DNA from: Phytomonospora endophytica
GTDB taxonomy: Bacteria; Actinomycetota; Actinomycetes; Mycobacteriales; Micromonosporaceae
NCBI RefSeq assembly: GCF_014202425.1
Contig: NZ_JACHGT010000006.1
Coordinates: 248,001 to 312,000 of the forward strand
Length of the DNA: 64,000 bases
Reading direction: 5' to 3'
The translations under genes were made by a program, and so were the position numbers. This document shows positions 1 to 6,914 of the stretch, piece after piece; position 1 is the stretch's first letter, and each line of letters begins with the position of its first letter. A model generated the notes under the pieces. It did not search any database. It was not told where the DNA came from and saw nothing but the letters and a program-made list of their open reading frames with translations.

Positions 1-1410
1 GCTCTTGAACGTGAAGCCGCCGGGCCAGCCGTGCCCGGTGTACCACTGGGCGTCGACGTCGTCGGCGTACTCGTAGTCCCAGCCGCCCTTGCTGGCGTCC
101 TTGAAGTCCTTCTCCCAGGACGAGGCGCCGCGCCAGTCGTGGTCGATGAACTGGCCCTTGCTCTGCATCACCGACTTGAAGCCGTTCGCGCTGTCCTGCG
201 CGCACTGCCACTCGTCGACGGTCTGCGAGATGCCGACCGAGGCGAGCGCGAAGCCGCCGCCGCCCGGTTGCGAGGAGGCGGAGTAGCCGCCGTCGCCGTC
301 CGCGGCGACCGACGCGATCGCGCTGAGACCGTTGGCGTCGGTGACTTCCAGGCTCACCTGCTCCTGCTTGGCGCCTTCGCGCGGGGTCCGCCGGTAGGTG
401 ATGGACGGGCCGGCGACGTTGTCGAGCACGGTGGTCGAGGAGGACCAGCGGTAGCTGTACGGTGCCGTGCCTCCGGCCACTTTGGACGACGCGGTCACGG
501 TGTCCCCGCGTCGGTCGACCTGGACGGTGAACGACGGCGCCGAGTCGCGGACCGCGGGGACGAGACGGCTCGCCTGGGTCTCCTCCTTGCCGACCGGGTT
601 GCAGGTGTACTGCGGCCAGATCTCCTTGACGGTGCCGGTTCCGTCGGCGTTGCGGGAGGTCAGCTCGGGCATCTGGTAGCCGAGCGTGGGTTCGCCCTGC
701 TCGACGGTGTCGCCGTAGACGCGCTTGCAGTCCTCGCGGGCCTCGTCGGGGCTGATCACGTCGACCTTGCGGTCGGCGGCGACCTTGCGCAGCGACTCCG
801 ACAGCTCGGTGACCGTGCCGTTCTCGTCGAAGGTGACGCGCAGGTTCGCGCCCTGGCCGGTCAGTGGGAGACCGTCGAGGTAGGCGTCGAAGCTGACCGT
901 CGTGTCGATCGGCTGCGCGGTGACGACGCTGCCCTTGTCGTCGGTGAGGGTGAAGTCGCTGTGCGAGATGCGCGCCTTGACGGACATGCCCTCGCTGATC
1001 AGCGCGATGCTCGCGAGCCGGTCGGCCTTCTGCACGGCCAGGTCGTCGGGGTAGGGCTTGATCCGGCCGAGGGCGTCGAAGTCGACCTCCTCGGTGACGG
1101 TCGGGTTGCCGTCCTCGTCGCGGCCCTGGCCGACGGTCTTGTGTGGCACGCGCTGGAACTTGGCGCCGTCGACGTACTGGAAGGAACCGTTGGGGAACAG
1201 GGCGTTCCCGATGCCGAAGGAGTCGGCGAGCCGGGCGCCGTCGTTGACCGTGAGGCCCTCCTGCGTGACGACGTAGACGGTCGCGGTGCCGCCCGCGGCG
1301 CGCGCCTCGACGGCCGGGCCGAGGGAGGCGGCCAGGGCGATGATGACCGCCCCGGCGCCGAGCACTGTGGACGGTCGGTGCCGGGTTGTGCTGTGGGCTA
1401 AGGATTTCAT
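1..1410 (-). CDS. Secreted DUF6345-like protein, 3' end beyond window
   Basis: The reading frame is open from an ATG at 1410 to the window edge (470 codons seen, no stop), so the C-terminus is missing. It begins MKSLAHSTTRHRP, followed by a hydrophobic stretch (VIIALAASLGPAVEARA) that reads as a signal peptide, so the protein is probably exported. The visible end contains a DxQWYTGHGWPGGFTF segment that resembles the GHG-containing region of DUF6345 proteins. Residues about 265-330 look like an immunoglobulin-type domain. A G-rich Shine-Dalgarno-like run lies about 14 bases before the start, and an ACACG-TTG-CGTGT inverted repeat lies at 1428-1440. Function is unknown; the family assignment is from memory of the motif and is moderate. 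Confidence 0.7.
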   Translation of the reverse strand, partial: MKSLAHSTTRHRPSTVLGAGAVIIALAASLGPAVEARAAGGTATVYVVTQEGLTVNDGARLADSFGIGNALFPNGSFQYVDGAKFQRVPHKTVGQGRDEDGNPTVTEEVDFDALGRIKPYPDDLAVQKADRLASIALISEGMSVKARISHSDFTLTDDKGSVVTAQPIDTTVSFDAYLDGLPLTGQGANLRVTFDENGTVTELSESLRKVAADRKVDVISPDEAREDCKRVYGDTVEQGEPTLGYQMPELTSRNADGTGTVKEIWPQYTCNPVGKEETQASRLVPAVRDSAPSFTVQVDRRGDTVTASSKVAGGTAPYSYRWSSSTTVLDNVAGPSITYRRTPREGAKQEQVSLEVTDANGLSAIASVAADGDGGYSASSQPGGGGFALASVGISQTVDEWQCAQDSANGFKSVMQSKGQFIDHDWRGASSWEKDFKDASKGGWDYEYADDVDAQWYTGHGWPGGFTFKS

Positions 1411-1544
1411 GCTGGTGTTACCCCCATACACGTTGCGTGTGCTGTCCACCGAGACGGTATTGACCGCTAGTGAACGGATACGGAGTAGTTAGGGCACACC
1501 TGTGGTCACCCGGCGGCGGCGGAGAGGGCAAGGATTTTCAGTGC

Positions 1545-2216
1545 CTAATCCGTGAGGGCTTCGACGGGCATCGGGAACGTGTGCAGGGACCCGAGCATTG
1601 GGACCGGGTCGCCTTCCCAGTTCAGGGCGAGGATCTGGTCGCGGCTGCGGCGGCCGATGACGAGCCGGGCGAGTTCGTAGAGCTCGGTGTGCAGGGTGGC
1701 GGCCACGGGGCCGGTGCCGAGGGTGCGGTCGACGGGATCGGCGACGACGCGGACGGCGGGCAGATCCTCCGGCCAGCGGCGGCCGAGGTGCGCGAGGGTG
1801 AAGGCGGCCATCCAGGCGCAGGTCTCGGCGTCGCGGTCGGTGGACATACCGAGGGCGCCGGCGATGTCCTGCTCGTGCTGCCAGGCGTCCTGGACGAGCA
1901 GGTGGCTGCGTTCGTTGCCGGGTGCGGCGAGGAAGGCGTCCATGTCGGGACCGGCCTTCGCCCATTCCGCGCAGACGTCCTCAAGGGACAGTCCGGCGCG
2001 GTCGGCGACCTGCCCGGCGGTCCATTCGGGCTTGGCCATGGTGGTCAGCCGGCCGGTGAGCACGTCGGTGCAGATGCCGGTGAGGTGCGCGTAGGTGTCG
2101 TGCACCGACCAGCCGGGCAGGGCGGGCACGGCCTTCGCCCGCGCCTCGGCGTCCAATGTGGACACGCGCTCGATCATGCGATGGCGGATCGTGCGGTACG
2201 TCGTGGAAGGCGTCAT
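1545..2216 (-). CDS. Maleylpyruvate isomerase / mycothiol-dependent DinB-like protein
   Basis: This 223-residue protein has the start of the MDMPI_N/DinB fold: an N-terminal helical stretch with LPGWSVHDTYAHLTGICTDV, in which W and the DxxxHL histidine match the metal-binding pattern of mycothiol-dependent enzymes. Family members use mycothiol for isomerisation or S-transfer, but the substrate here cannot be told. It is the third gene of a probable TetR-SDR-MDMPI run on the - strand, with 33 bases between it and the SDR gene. That gap holds a perfect palindrome (2230-2245), so it may also have its own regulated promoter. A mycothiol enzyme fits an actinobacterial host. Confidence 0.8.
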   Translation of the reverse strand: MTPSTTYRTIRHRMIERVSTLDAEARAKAVPALPGWSVHDTYAHLTGICTDVLTGRLTTMAKPEWTAGQVADRAGLSLEDVCAEWAKAGPDMDAFLAAPGNERSHLLVQDAWQHEQDIAGALGMSTDRDAETCAWMAAFTLAHLGRRWPEDLPAVRVVADPVDRTLGTGPVAATLHTELYELARLVIGRRSRDQILALNWEGDPVPMLGSLHTFPMPVEALTD

Positions 2217-2229
2217 GCCCCAGAACTTA

Positions 2230-2245
2230 ACGACCGAACGGTCGT
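2230..2245. promoter_or_regulatory. Palindromic operator candidate before MDMPI gene
   Basis: ACGACCG-AA-CGGTCGT is a perfect inverted repeat (7-base arms, 2-base spacer) in the short gap between the SDR stop and the MDMPI start. It ends 14 bases before the start codon. The size and symmetry are typical of TetR-family operators. Its sequence differs from the tandem site at 3733-3767, so it may bind a different regulator. Confidence 0.5.
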
Positions 2246-2249
2246 GTGG

Positions 2250-2918
2250 CTACCCTCGTGTGCCGTTCGCCACGCCACGGATCGCGTCGGTGACGGACAG
2301 GTCGCCCGCGACCAGCTCCAGCGTCATCCCGGCCGTCGCCGGCTCGTCCAGCAGTCCCAGCAGGACCGCCGCGACGTCGGCGCGGGTCACCGACCCGCGC
2401 GGGACGGACGGCGCCAGGCGCACGCGGCCGGTCGGCGCGTCGTCGGTGAGGGCGCCCGGACGCAGGATCGTCCAGCCCAGGTCGCGTTCGCGCAGATCGT
2501 CCTCGGCGGCGGTCTTGGCGCGCAGGTACGTGGCGAAGACCGGATCCGTCCCTTGTGGAGGTTCGGCTCCGGCGCCCATCGACGAGATCTGCACGAAGCG
2601 CTCGACGTCGGCCCGCTCGCAGGCGTCGGCCAGTACGACCGAGGCGCCGCGATCCACCGTGTCCTTGCGCTCGGTGCCGCTGCCCGGGCCGGCGCCCGCG
2701 GCGAAGACCACCGCGTTCGCACCGGCGAGGTACTCGGCGACCGTCATCGGGTTCGTCTTCTCCAGGTCGCACAGGATGCCCTTGGCGCCGACCTCGGCCA
2801 GGTCGTCGAGATGGTCGGGATTGCGCACGAGCCCGACGGCCTGGTGGCCGTGCTCGGTGAGCAGTCGCTCCAGGTGCAGTGCGATCTTCCCGTGTCCGCC
2901 CGCGATGACGACGCGCAT
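2250..2918 (-). CDS. NAD(P)-binding SDR-family protein (atypical SDR5-like)
   Basis: The ATG at 2918 is chosen because AAGGAGG lies 7 bases upstream; the frame is open a further 12 codons but without such a site. The protein (222 aa) opens with a Rossmann strand and a glycine-rich loop (VVIAGGHGKIA, residues 4-13). It has a YxxxK pair at Tyr131/Lys135 and the RPG segment common in atypical SDRs of the NmrA/YwnB type. These proteins bind NAD(P) and act as oxidoreductases or redox sensors; the substrate is not deducible. It sits between the TetR gene (32-base gap) and the MDMPI gene and is probably co-transcribed with both. Confidence 0.85.
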   Translation of the reverse strand: MRVVIAGGHGKIALHLERLLTEHGHQAVGLVRNPDHLDDLAEVGAKGILCDLEKTNPMTVAEYLAGANAVVFAAGAGPGSGTERKDTVDRGASVVLADACERADVERFVQISSMGAGAEPPQGTDPVFATYLRAKTAAEDDLRERDLGWTILRPGALTDDAPTGRVRLAPSVPRGSVTRADVAAVLLGLLDEPATAGMTLELVAGDLSVTDAIRGVANGTRG

Positions 2919-2950
2919 GTCGGCCTCCTTGGTCCCCGAAGGCCACTGTG

Positions 2951-3670
2951 TCACACGGCGGCGCCGCCGAAGTGGGTTTCGATGCCGTCGAGGAGCCGTT
3001 CGAGGCCGAAGGCGAAACGGGCGTCCTCGCCGTCGCCGGCGGGCGCGTCGAAGGGGAACGACTCCATGACCTCCATGAGCAGCGGGAAGTCCGCCTCCCG
3101 GCCGTGCTCGGTGAGCAGCTCCGGCGTGAAGAACGGCCCCTGAGCGGCCACCGCCTCCCCGTGCACCTGTTCGAGGGCGACGCCCCGGACGTAGCCGTTG
3201 ACGAGCAGCGCGAGGTCGAAGCGGCGCATCGGGGGCAGCGCCAGGACCGACAGCGCCCGCAGGCCCTCCTCCAGCCAGCCGAGTTCGCGGGGGCCCATGA
3301 CGCGGGGACTGGTCACCACGTCAAGCATCCACGGGTGCGCGAGCAGGACGGTGCGGGTCGCGTGCGCCCAGTGGGTGAGCGCGGGCCGCCACCCGTCGGA
3401 CACGTCGAGCCGGGGCGCGTCGCCGGTCGCGGTCTCGATCATCAGCGAGATGAGGTCGTCCTTGCCGGGGATGTAGCGGTAGAGCGACATGGTCCCCGCG
3501 TCGAGCCGGCGGGCGAGGCCGGGCATGGTGAGGCCCGCGACGCCGGCCGCGTCGGCGATCGCGACGGCCTCGCCGACGATCCGTTCGAGGCTGAGCCCCG
3601 GCCGGGGGCCGCGGGCGGGTGTCCTCGGCGCGCCCCAGAGGAGCTCGACGCCGGGTCTCGGCTCGCTCAT
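2951..3670 (-). CDS. TetR/AcrR-family transcriptional regulator
   Basis: The protein is 239 residues. Residues about 30-75 form the TetR helix-turn-helix (IADAAGVAGLTMPGLARRL ... SLYRYIPGKDDL), where LYRYxxxKxDL is the usual signature after the recognition helix. The C-terminal part resembles the TetR_C domain of multidrug-type regulators. GAGGAC upstream supports the ATG at 3670. It is the first gene of the TetR-SDR-MDMPI run and is divergent from the DUF2306 membrane protein at 3783. The intergenic region carries three palindromes, so autoregulation plus control of the membrane protein is the simplest model. Confidence 0.9.
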   Translation of the reverse strand: MSEPRPGVELLWGAPRTPARGPRPGLSLERIVGEAVAIADAAGVAGLTMPGLARRLDAGTMSLYRYIPGKDDLISLMIETATGDAPRLDVSDGWRPALTHWAHATRTVLLAHPWMLDVVTSPRVMGPRELGWLEEGLRALSVLALPPMRRFDLALLVNGYVRGVALEQVHGEAVAAQGPFFTPELLTEHGREADFPLLMEVMESFPFDAPAGDGEDARFAFGLERLLDGIETHFGGAAV

Positions 3671-3704
3671 GGCGTGGTCCTCATGGTCATCTGCTCGACT
3701 TTAC

Positions 3705-3718
3705 GGGGTCTAGACCCC
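3705..3718. promoter_or_regulatory. Perfect 14-base palindrome upstream of TetR gene
   Basis: GGGGTCTAGACCCC lies 35 bases before the TetR start, in the divergent promoter region. It is a second type of symmetric site next to the GCGTAT pair and could be an operator on the TetR side. Confidence 0.35.
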
Positions 3719-3732
3719 CTGTTCCAGCGCCT

Positions 3733-3767
3733 GCGTATCTCATACGCTCGATGCGTATCGCATACGC
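3733..3767. promoter_or_regulatory. Tandem 15-bp palindromes, likely TetR operators
   Basis: There are two perfect inverted repeats in a row: GCGTAT-CTC-ATACGC (3733-3747) and GCGTAT-CGC-ATACGC (3753-3767). Their centres are 20 bases apart, about two helical turns, so two dimers could sit on the same face. The second ends 15 bases before the DUF2306 start. The divergent TetR regulator is the obvious candidate ligand; this is inference from position and symmetry. Confidence 0.65.
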
Positions 3768-3782
3768 AATAGGGGAGAGAAC

Positions 3783-4502
3783 ATGGTCACTCCAACGACG
3801 CCCAAACAGTCCTTCTGGCGCAGGCCCTGGGTCGCGCCCATGTTCGTGGTGATGGCGGCCTTCCTGGCCTTCTCGCTTCCGCCGTACCTGACGGGCGGCT
3901 CCCGGGTCGCGATCCGCGAGAACGCGCCCTGGCACCAGCCCAGCCTGGTCGGGCACATCGGATTCGGCACGATCGCCCTCATCTGCTGCGGATTCCAGGT
4001 GTGGCCGTGGTTCCGCGCGAAGTACCCGGCCGTGCACCGGCGGCTCGGCCGCGTCTACGTGTTCGCCGGCGTGCTGCCGACGGCGCTGCTCGGTATCGTC
4101 GCGTCGCTGACCTCGGTCGTCGGGATAGTCGGCAGGATCGGCAACACGACCCTGTGCGTCGTGTGGCTCCTGGTGACGTACCGGGGTTACAAGTCGGCGC
4201 GCCGGCGCCAGTTCGGCGACCACCGCCGGTGGATGATCCGCAGCTTCGCCCTGTGCACGTCCATTGTGGTCAATCGCCTGTGGATCGGCATCATGCTCGG
4301 GGCGCTGATGCCCTTCCTGGAGTTGGAGTACGACGGCGACATGGACCGGCTGATCCTCGACGCCGCCGGGGCGAGCATCTGGCTGAGCTGGGTGGTGAAC
4401 CTGCTCATCGCCGAGTGGTGGCTGGAGCGCGGGAAGGGGAAGGCGCGGGCGAAGCGGGGCGCGGTCGCGCGGAAGGAGACGGAGGTCGAGGCGGCGGTCT
4501 GA
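3783..4502 (+). CDS. DUF2306 membrane protein
   Basis: This 239-residue protein has about six hydrophobic segments (for example APMFVVMAAFLAFSLP, VGHIGFGTIALICCGFQVWPWF, GVLPTALLGIVASLTSVVGI). It also has the HRRLGRVYVFAG and DHRRWMIRSFAL stretches that characterise DUF2306 proteins, with conserved His/Arg residues at membrane borders. Family function is unknown. A GGGGAGA ribosome-binding site precedes the ATG. It is divergent from a TetR regulator and has tandem palindromes directly in front of it, so expression is probably ligand-inducible. The charged C-terminal tail is Arg/Lys/Glu-rich. Confidence 0.85.
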   Translation: MVTPTTPKQSFWRRPWVAPMFVVMAAFLAFSLPPYLTGGSRVAIRENAPWHQPSLVGHIGFGTIALICCGFQVWPWFRAKYPAVHRRLGRVYVFAGVLPTALLGIVASLTSVVGIVGRIGNTTLCVVWLLVTYRGYKSARRRQFGDHRRWMIRSFALCTSIVVNRLWIGIMLGALMPFLELEYDGDMDRLILDAAGASIWLSWVVNLLIAEWWLERGKGKARAKRGAVARKETEVEAAV

Positions 4503-4535
4503 GCTGGACCGTCGCGGTGAACCAGAAACGTGCTT

Positions 4536-4562
4536 CGGGACCGGCGGCGCTCGCCGGTCCCG
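4536..4562. terminator. Bidirectional hairpin terminator
   Basis: A perfect inverted repeat (CGGGACCGGCG / CGCCGGTCCCG, 5-base loop) lies between the convergent DUF2306 and PIN-like genes. There is no U-tract, as is common for actinobacterial terminators. Confidence 0.6.
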
Positions 4563-4572
4563 AGGCGGCGGA

Positions 4573-4980
4573 TCAGTTCAGGTTGATGTCGATGACGCGC
4601 ACCGGATAGGGCCGGTAGGCGGCGGGCGTGGTGGTCAGTACCCACGCGTCCCGTCCGAGCTGCTCGGTCTCCCACGCTGTATGCAGGATCTGCAGCTCGT
4701 CGAGCGGCGGGTTCTTCCCGCCGCCGGCGGCCCTGCCGAGCGCGATCCCGGTGGTGGCGCGAAGATCGGCGACATGCGTGCCGCTCGGGAAGAGAATCGC
4801 CTGCCAGGCGTCCTCGCCGGCGCCGCTGGCGATAGTCGCCTGGAGAACGGCCAGGGAAGGCAAGATCAGGATCGCCGAGCCCTCATCGGCCTGGAGGTGC
4901 ACGTCGAGCATCACGGGATCGCCGCCGAAAAGGGCGGTCAGGGCCGACCCGTCGGCGACGTAGACGGGTGTCGCGGTCAC
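4573..4980 (-). CDS. PIN-like toxin candidate of a two-gene TA module
   Basis: The protein is 135 aa. The start (PVYVADGSALTALF, Asp10) and the end (WVLTTTPAAYRPYPVRVIDI) follow the first and last strands of a PIN nuclease fold. However, several acidic residues expected in the active site are replaced: Gln where PIN proteins have Glu in the second helix, and TTTP in place of TxD near the C-terminus. It may therefore be inactive, divergent or a PIN-like fold only. The start codon overlaps the stop of the upstream ribbon-helix-helix gene by four bases (4977-4980), the usual antitoxin-toxin arrangement. Confidence 0.6.
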   Translation of the reverse strand: MTATPVYVADGSALTALFGGDPVMLDVHLQADEGSAILILPSLAVLQATIASGAGEDAWQAILFPSGTHVADLRATTGIALGRAAGGGKNPPLDELQILHTAWETEQLGRDAWVLTTTPAAYRPYPVRVIDINLN

Positions 4981-5237
4981 AGTGTCGCTACTCCGGGGTC
5001 GGCGGTCGCGGCGCGAGCGGCGGCGAGGCGCTCGCGGATGGACCGATTCGGCCCCGGCGTCTCCGAGAGGCCGAGCGCGTGCGCGAGGCGTTCGCGGTTG
5101 GCCGCGACCTCGGCGCTGGTGTGGCTACCGGTGGCGAGCTGGGCGACCGCTTCGCCGATGGTGACGCCGCGATCGGCGGCCAGCGCGGCGAGACGGTCGC
5201 GGACTTCGGCGGACACGCGGATCATGACATCACCCAT
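4977..5237 (-). CDS. Ribbon-helix-helix antitoxin-like protein
   Basis: This 86-residue protein starts MGDVMIRVSAEVRDRLAALAADRGVTI. The strand (MIRVS) followed by helix EVRDRLAALAADRG is the Arc/MetJ ribbon-helix-helix pattern. The rest is helical and would be the toxin-binding part. The second Met (5225) is also a possible start. A 27-base inverted repeat sits 5 bases before the ATG, so the repressor probably autoregulates, and the transcript may have almost no leader. The next gene overlaps by four bases. Confidence 0.7.
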   Translation of the reverse strand: MGDVMIRVSAEVRDRLAALAADRGVTIGEAVAQLATGSHTSAEVAANRERLAHALGLSETPGPNRSIRERLAAARAATADPGVATL

Positions 5238-5241
5238 GAAG

Positions 5242-5268
5242 CTACTGTATACTAGCCGTATACAGTAG
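5242..5268. promoter_or_regulatory. Operator of the RHH/PIN module
   Basis: Perfect inverted repeat with 11-base arms CTACTGTATAC and GTATACAGTAG around TAGCC. It is AT-rich in a GC-rich genome. On the - strand it contains TAGTAT, a -10-like element, immediately before the antitoxin start. Binding there would shut the promoter. Confidence 0.7.
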
Positions 5269-5315
5269 CGGGCCGATTACACCGGGTCGTCTCGGGTGGG
5301 GCTGAAGTCGTTGAA

Positions 5316-5343
5316 GGGCCGGGCATCGCTGGATGCCCGGCCC
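5316..5343. terminator. Terminator of the symporter gene
   Basis: Perfect hairpin GGGCCGGGCATC / GATGCCCGGCCC with a 4-base loop, located 19 bases beyond the symporter stop at 5362 on the - strand. Confidence 0.7.
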
Positions 5344-5361
5344 TCTTCCCACACCCCGGTT

Positions 5362-6663
5362 CTAGGACCCGAAAGCGGGCTCCGGCTCACGCACCACCGG
5401 CGCCTTGACGGGCTCGGCGTCGAGCGGCTGGCTCGGCGCGGTGAAGACCGCCTCGTCGAGGGTCTTCTCCGACCTGGCGACCAGCACCGGCACGACCATC
5501 TGCCCGGTCACGTTGGTGGCCGTGCGGATCATGTCGAGGATCGGGTCGATCGCCAGCAGCAGGCCGACGCCTTCGAGCGGCAGTCCGAGCGTGCTCAAGG
5601 TCAGCGTCAGCATCACGATCGCGCCGGTCAGCCCGGCGGTCGCCGCCGAACCGATCACCGAGACGAACGCGATCAGCAGGTAGTCCTCGATGCCCAGCGG
5701 CACGTTGAAGACCTGCGCGACGAAGATCGCCGCGAGCGCCGGGTAGACCGCGGCGCAACCGTCCATTTTGGTCGTCGCGCCGAAGGGCACGGCGAAGGAG
5801 GCGTAGTCGCGCGGGACGCCGAGGCGTTCGGTCGTGACCCGCTGCGTCAGGGGCATCGTGCCGACCGACGAGCGCGACGCGAAGGCCAGTTCGATGGCGG
5901 GCCAGGCCTTCTTGAGGAAGGTCAGCGGGTTCACGCGGCCGACGAAGCGCAGCAGAATCGGGTAGATCACCAGCATGACCAGCAACGATCCGATGTAGAC
6001 GTCGGCGCTGAAGGTCGCCAGCGGCTTGAGCAGGTCCCAGCCGTAGGTGGCCACGGCCTTCCCGATCAGGCCCAGGGTCCCGATCGGGGCGAGGCGGATG
6101 ATCCACCACAGGGCCTTCTGGACCAGTTCGAGGATCGACTCGTTGAGCTTCAGGAACGGCGCCGCCTTGTCGCCGACGGCCACCGCGGCCGCGCCCAGGA
6201 CGATGCCGATGAACACGATCTGCAGGACGTTGACCTCGGTGAACGACTCGACGATGTTCGTCGGGATGATGCCGGTCAGGAAGTCGGTCCAGCCGCCGGT
6301 GTGCTCCGGCGCGGCCGCCGTCCCGAGGGAGACGCCCTTGCCGGGGTCGGTGAGCAGGCCCAGGCCGATGCCGACACCGACGGCGAGCAGCGAGGTGATG
6401 CCGAACCACAGCAGGGTCTTGCCGACGAGCCGGGCGGCACCGGACAGCTTGCGCAGGTTGGCGATCGAAACGACCACGGCGGTCAAGACGAGCGGCGGAA
6501 CGGCGAGCTTGAGGAGCTGGACGAAGATCGTGCCGATCTGGGTGAGTGTCGTGGTCAGCCAGGACACGTCCCAGTTGCGCGCGACCCAGCCGAGCCCGGC
6601 GCCGAGCACCAGGCCGATGAGCAACTGCACGCTGAAGGGGACCCTCTTGACGAGAGCGAGCAT
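5362..6663 (-). CDS. DAACS-family Na+/H+-dicarboxylate (possibly cystine) symporter
   Basis: This is a 433-residue membrane protein of the glutamate/dicarboxylate:cation symporter family (GltP, DctA, TcyP). Visible hallmarks are the serine-rich loop ASRSSVGTMPLT, the KMDGC segment at the place of the NMDGT motif, and DPILDMIRTATNVTG (DMxRT). About eight hydrophobic spans are present. The ATG at 6663 has a GGAG site; an upstream ATG at 6690 in the same frame has none. About 95 bases upstream of the start is a 27-codon leader ending Cys-Cys. Since TcyP-type members carry cystine, the leader suggests a sulfur-amino-acid substrate; dicarboxylates or glutamate remain possible. Confidence 0.9.
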   Translation of the reverse strand: MLALVKRVPFSVQLLIGLVLGAGLGWVARNWDVSWLTTTLTQIGTIFVQLLKLAVPPLVLTAVVVSIANLRKLSGAARLVGKTLLWFGITSLLAVGVGIGLGLLTDPGKGVSLGTAAAPEHTGGWTDFLTGIIPTNIVESFTEVNVLQIVFIGIVLGAAAVAVGDKAAPFLKLNESILELVQKALWWIIRLAPIGTLGLIGKAVATYGWDLLKPLATFSADVYIGSLLVMLVIYPILLRFVGRVNPLTFLKKAWPAIELAFASRSSVGTMPLTQRVTTERLGVPRDYASFAVPFGATTKMDGCAAVYPALAAIFVAQVFNVPLGIEDYLLIAFVSVIGSAATAGLTGAIVMLTLTLSTLGLPLEGVGLLLAIDPILDMIRTATNVTGQMVVPVLVARSEKTLDEAVFTAPSQPLDAEPVKAPVVREPEPAFGS

Positions 6664-6685
6664 GGGTGTGACTCCAGGAAAAGGA

Positions 6686-6717
6686 CGCACGCGGGCGGAA
6701 AGCGGATAAGGCGTGCG
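6686..6717 (-). promoter_or_regulatory. Possible attenuator hairpin between leader peptide and symporter
   Basis: CGCACGC and GCGTGCG pair across an 18-base loop and are followed on the - strand by a pyrimidine run (TCCTTTTCC) just before the ribosome-binding site. A second imperfect stem (GATCGCGC...) overlaps the leader stop codon. Alternating structures of this kind would fit attenuation; folding has not been computed. Confidence 0.4.
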
Positions 6718-6758
6718 AAGGGGTGAGCGAGGGGGCGATCGAGCGCGCTAGGGCGCGA

Positions 6759-6842
6759 TCAGCAACACGCCACGCCGGTGACGCGGCAGTAATCGACGTG
6801 CAGGCGGCGGACCAGCCAGACACGGATGACGGAGAACCTCAC
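6759..6842 (-). CDS. Cys-Cys leader peptide (putative cysteine attenuator)
   Basis: A GTG at 6842 opens a 27-codon frame that ends in tandem cysteine codons and TGA. The peptide contains LVRRLHVDYCRVTGVACC. The RRxHxDxxRV core followed by Cys residues matches the actinobacterial leader peptides upstream of sulfur genes; in mycobacteria, leaderless polycysteine ORFs act as cysteine-responsive attenuators. There is no Shine-Dalgarno site, and TACTCT lies 9-14 bases before the GTG as a -10 element, so the mRNA is probably leaderless. Ribosome stalling at Cys codons when cysteine is scarce would raise expression of the symporter downstream. Confidence 0.7.
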   Translation of the reverse strand: MRFSVIRVWLVRRLHVDYCRVTGVACC

Positions 6843-6914
6843 GGGGAGTAAGAGTAGGAGCTTTGCCGCGTGATGGCCAGGGGGAGTGAGCGAGAACGCA
6901 GCTAGGGTGGCGCC

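Noticed and set aside
31-1401. Long + strand ORF of 456 codons
   Set aside because: It is the complement of the secreted protein on the - strand, whose signal peptide and domain pattern are real; the + product is Arg/Gly/Ala/Val low complexity.
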